The position numbers were made by a program, and so were the translations under genes. The notes beneath the pieces were generated by a model. That model was given only the letters and a program-made list of their open reading frames with translations. It made no database searches and was not told the origin of the DNA. A DNA stretch of 64,000 bases from Thiodiazotropha sp040506705 (GTDB lineage Bacteria > Pseudomonadota > Gammaproteobacteria > Chromatiales > Chromatiaceae). The first letter of the stretch is position 1; each line of letters starts with the position of its first letter. This document shows, one piece after another, positions 61,995 through 64,000 of the stretch. Location: the NCBI GenBank assembly GCA_040506705.1, contig JBEVWG010000046.1, forward strand, positions 62,001 through 126,000. The letters run 5' to 3'.

Positions 61995-63617
61995 ATGACG
62001 ACAGATCACGAGCATGATGTACTTATCGTAGGCAGCGGAGCTGCCGGACTCAGCCTTGCCCTCCATCTTGACGAAAACCTGAAAATTGCGGTGATCTCCA
62101 AGAAGGAACTGGAGGAGACCAACACCTACTATGCTCAAGGGGGCATCTCTGTAGTGTTGGATGAAGAGGACAGCATCGCCTCTCATGTCAAAGACACCTT
62201 GGATGCGGGAGCTGGACTGTGCGATGAGAAGACGGTGCAGCTGGTGGTGGAAAAAGGCCCCTCGAATATTGACTGGCTACTTAAGGGGGGCGTCAATTTT
62301 ACCCGGGATGATAACTCTGCAACCAGCGGCGGGTATCACTTGACCCAGGAGGGTGGACATTCCCATCGAAGAGTCATTCATGCTGCGGATGCCACAGGCA
62401 GGGAGGTAGAAACCACCTTGCAGAGTCAAGTCAAGGCTCGCAGCAACATCGAAATCTTTGAACACCATATCGCAATCGATCTGATCACCAGTGAAAAAAG
62501 TGGTGAAATAAAGCAGCAAAAGCACTGCTATGGAGCTTATGTCCTTGATCATGAAAGCAACCATGTTCAGACTTTCAGGGCACGTTTTGTCGTGTTGGCA
62601 ACTGGCGGAGCAAGTAAAGTATATCTATACACAAGCAATCCTGACGTCTCAACCGGGGATGGTATCGCCATGGCCTGGCGAGCAGGCTGCAGGGTTGCCA
62701 ACATGGAGTTCATCCAGTTTCACCCCACCTGCCTCTACCACCCCGAAGCCAAGAGTTTCCTTATCTCTGAAGCCGTAAGAGGTGAAGGCGGACAACTCAA
62801 ACTTCCCGACGGAAGTCGTTTCATGCCACGCTTCGATAAGCGCGCTGAACTTGCTCCCAGGGATATTGTTGCCCGAGCCATTGACCATGAAATGAAACGC
62901 ATTGGTGCTGATTGCCTCTATCTCGACATAAGCCACAAACCCACCGAATTTATCCAAGAGCATTTCCCAACCATCTATAATCGTTGTCTGAATTTCGGCA
63001 TCGATATGTCGAAACAGGCCATTCCCGTAGTACCAGCAGCCCACTATACCTGTGGTGGTGTCATGGCTGACCACAAGGCCAGAACAGATATTGCAGGTCT
63101 CTATGTGGTGGGAGAAAGTGCCTATACCGGCCTGCATGGCGCCAATCGCATGGCCAGCAATTCCCTACTTGAGTGCTTGGTTTTCGCCGAACTGGCAGCT
63201 AAAGATATCCATGAACTGGCGCCTGTTACGCCGCAACCTCCGACAATACCTCCCTGGGACGAAAGTCGGGTGACAGAACCTGATGAAGAGGTGGTTGTAT
63301 CCCATAACTGGGATGAGTTGCGCCATTTCATGTGGGATTATGTCGGCATAGTAAGGAGCAACAAGCGTCTGGTACGCGCCCGTCGCCGAGTAGACCTGTT
63401 ACAACGGGAAATCGTAGAGTACTACAGTAACTTCAGGGTCAGTATGGATCTGCTGGAACTGAGAAACCTGGTTGATGTAGCTGACATGATTATCCGTTCT
63501 GCTCAGTGCCGCCGTGAAAGCCGGGGGCTCCATTTCACCTTGGATTTCCCATATCGGGACGACCGGGTGCAGAATAAACCGACAATCCTGATCCCAGAGG
63601 CCTACTCTCCTTTTTGA
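61995..63617 (+). CDS. nadB: L-aspartate oxidase NadB
   Basis: NadB oxidises aspartate to iminoaspartate, the first step of NAD synthesis. The 540-residue flavoprotein has the FAD-binding GSGAAGLSLAL near the N-terminus, ATGGASKVYLYTSNP, and the capping-domain and C-terminal helical regions as in E. coli NadB. Its divergence from rpoE is the conserved arrangement in gammaproteobacteria. The start is ATG 61995. It overlaps the convergent ygfX-like gene by 16 bases at the 3' end. Confidence 0.97.
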   Translation: MTTDHEHDVLIVGSGAAGLSLALHLDENLKIAVISKKELEETNTYYAQGGISVVLDEEDSIASHVKDTLDAGAGLCDEKTVQLVVEKGPSNIDWLLKGGVNFTRDDNSATSGGYHLTQEGGHSHRRVIHAADATGREVETTLQSQVKARSNIEIFEHHIAIDLITSEKSGEIKQQKHCYGAYVLDHESNHVQTFRARFVVLATGGASKVYLYTSNPDVSTGDGIAMAWRAGCRVANMEFIQFHPTCLYHPEAKSFLISEAVRGEGGQLKLPDGSRFMPRFDKRAELAPRDIVARAIDHEMKRIGADCLYLDISHKPTEFIQEHFPTIYNRCLNFGIDMSKQAIPVVPAAHYTCGGVMADHKARTDIAGLYVVGESAYTGLHGANRMASNSLLECLVFAELAAKDIHELAPVTPQPPTIPPWDESRVTEPDEEVVVSHNWDELRHFMWDYVGIVRSNKRLVRARRRVDLLQREIVEYYSNFRVSMDLLELRNLVDVADMIIRSAQCRRESRGLHFTLDFPYRDDRVQNKPTILIPEAYSPF

Positions 63618-64000
63618 TGAAACGATCCGTGATTTAATAATATTCTTAAACGACGCATTTCATCTTCAGGCAGAGCATCCTGAAACAGAATCATCAATGG
63701 ATGTCGCCAGCGATTTCTCACATCGAAGCGCAGTAGCACCAGCCATGGGGTAACCAAGCTGTCTGTTCGCAATTTTGCTGAAATTCGTTGCCCGTCGGTC
63801 AACAAAATCTTTGCATGTCCACTAGATTTTATATGCGCTTCAACGACCTCTATCTGAGGAATAAGCTTGTAGCCTTGTATCCGTGCATAGCCAAGCAGCA
63901 GAAGTAGAAAAACCAATGAAAATTTATAGTACCCGACAATTGGGGCAAGCGAGATTATTAAAAATGCCAGCGTATAAAGAAACAGATACCAATTAGCCAA
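63602..64000 (-). CDS. YgfX (CptA)-like membrane protein, 5' end cut by the window
   Basis: The visible 132 residues begin at the window edge, so the true start lies outside (no start codon with ribosome site is visible). Two membrane helices occupy about residues 5-40. The C-terminal soluble part contains LLTDGQRISAKL, PWLVLLRFDVRNRWRHPLMILFQDALPEDEMRRLRILL, quoted in two pieces, which is the YgfX pattern. In many gammaproteobacteria ygfX follows sdhE and lies next to nadB. E. coli YgfX is a membrane toxin-like protein paired with SdhE; the sdhE partner would be outside the window. Confidence 0.7.
   Translation of the reverse strand: MANWYLFLYTLAFLIISLAPIVGYYKFSLVFLLLLLGYARIQGYKLIPQIEVVEAHIKSSGHAKILLTDGQRISAKLRTDSLVTPWLVLLRFDVRNRWRHPLMILFQDALPEDEMRRLRILLNHGSFHQKGE

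Overview
The window is chromosomal DNA from a gammaproteobacterium. The right end carries the conserved block rpoE-mucA-mucB-rseC-mucD-glutaredoxin-lepA-lepB-DUF4845-rnc-era-recO-pdxJ on the minus strand, with nadB divergent and a ygfX-like gene beyond it. That order, plus an S-methyl-5'-thioinosine/thioadenosine phosphorylase, hpt and nagZ, fits Pseudomonas-like or Chromatiales-type lineages. A marine sulfur-oxidising Chromatiales relative is my guess from gene content, not a demonstrated identity.

Layout. (1) 59-20947: a type VI secretion system (T6SS) on the plus strand: tssB, tssC, hcp, tagJ, tssE, tssF, tssG, tssH/clpV, an FHA protein, tssJ, tssK, tssL (with OmpA domain), tssM, tagF, the phosphatase pppA, and a LysM/TPR lipoprotein. 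tssA, vgrG and PAAR are not in the window. (2) 20948-26642: an accessory island bounded by A+T-rich non-coding DNA. It holds a Cys-rich secreted protein, a borosin-type peptide backbone N-methyltransferase, a large protein with three beta-rich repeats, a membrane segment and a Val/Thr/Glu heptad-repeat tail, and a 2-oxoglutarate/Fe(II) oxygenase. I read this as an undescribed borosin-like modification locus and the main discovery here. (3) 26643-28790: a TauE/SafE exporter, an FAH-family hydrolase and a small membrane protein. (4) 28813-33745: a minus-strand set of a membrane Ser/Thr kinase with HAMP domain, a LysM/polysaccharide-deacetylase lipoprotein and a TPR lipoprotein, with an unknown gene divergent. 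The kinase is the probable partner of PppA and the FHA protein. (5) 34059-41750: thiol peroxidase, a histone-H1-like membrane protein, a MITE-like element, a Sel1/SH3 protein, nucleoside salvage genes, a peroxiredoxin, a hemerythrin protein, nagZ and a FliL-like protein. (6) 41802-48211: a tight minus-strand operon cysM-rlmD-CYTH-peptide-binding protein-L,D-transpeptidase-two ABC permeases, without ATPase genes. (7) 48399-50796: CBS, spermidine-synthase-like and DUF389 genes. (8) 50855-64000: the conserved housekeeping and envelope-stress block.

The T6SS and kinase regions probably form one post-translationally controlled system: kinase and PppA set the phosphorylation state read by the FHA protein, and TagF opposes firing. 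In the borosin-like locus, the methyltransferase residues equivalent to the known OphMA active site are present with the right spacing. Its own C-terminus carries a helical domain resembling a borosin-binding domain but no hydrophobic core, so the neighbouring repeat protein is the natural candidate substrate, and the oxygenase a second tailoring enzyme. No tRNA, rRNA, CRISPR array, transposase gene or integrase gene was seen. All starts, domain calls and hairpins are by eye; no search or folding program was run.
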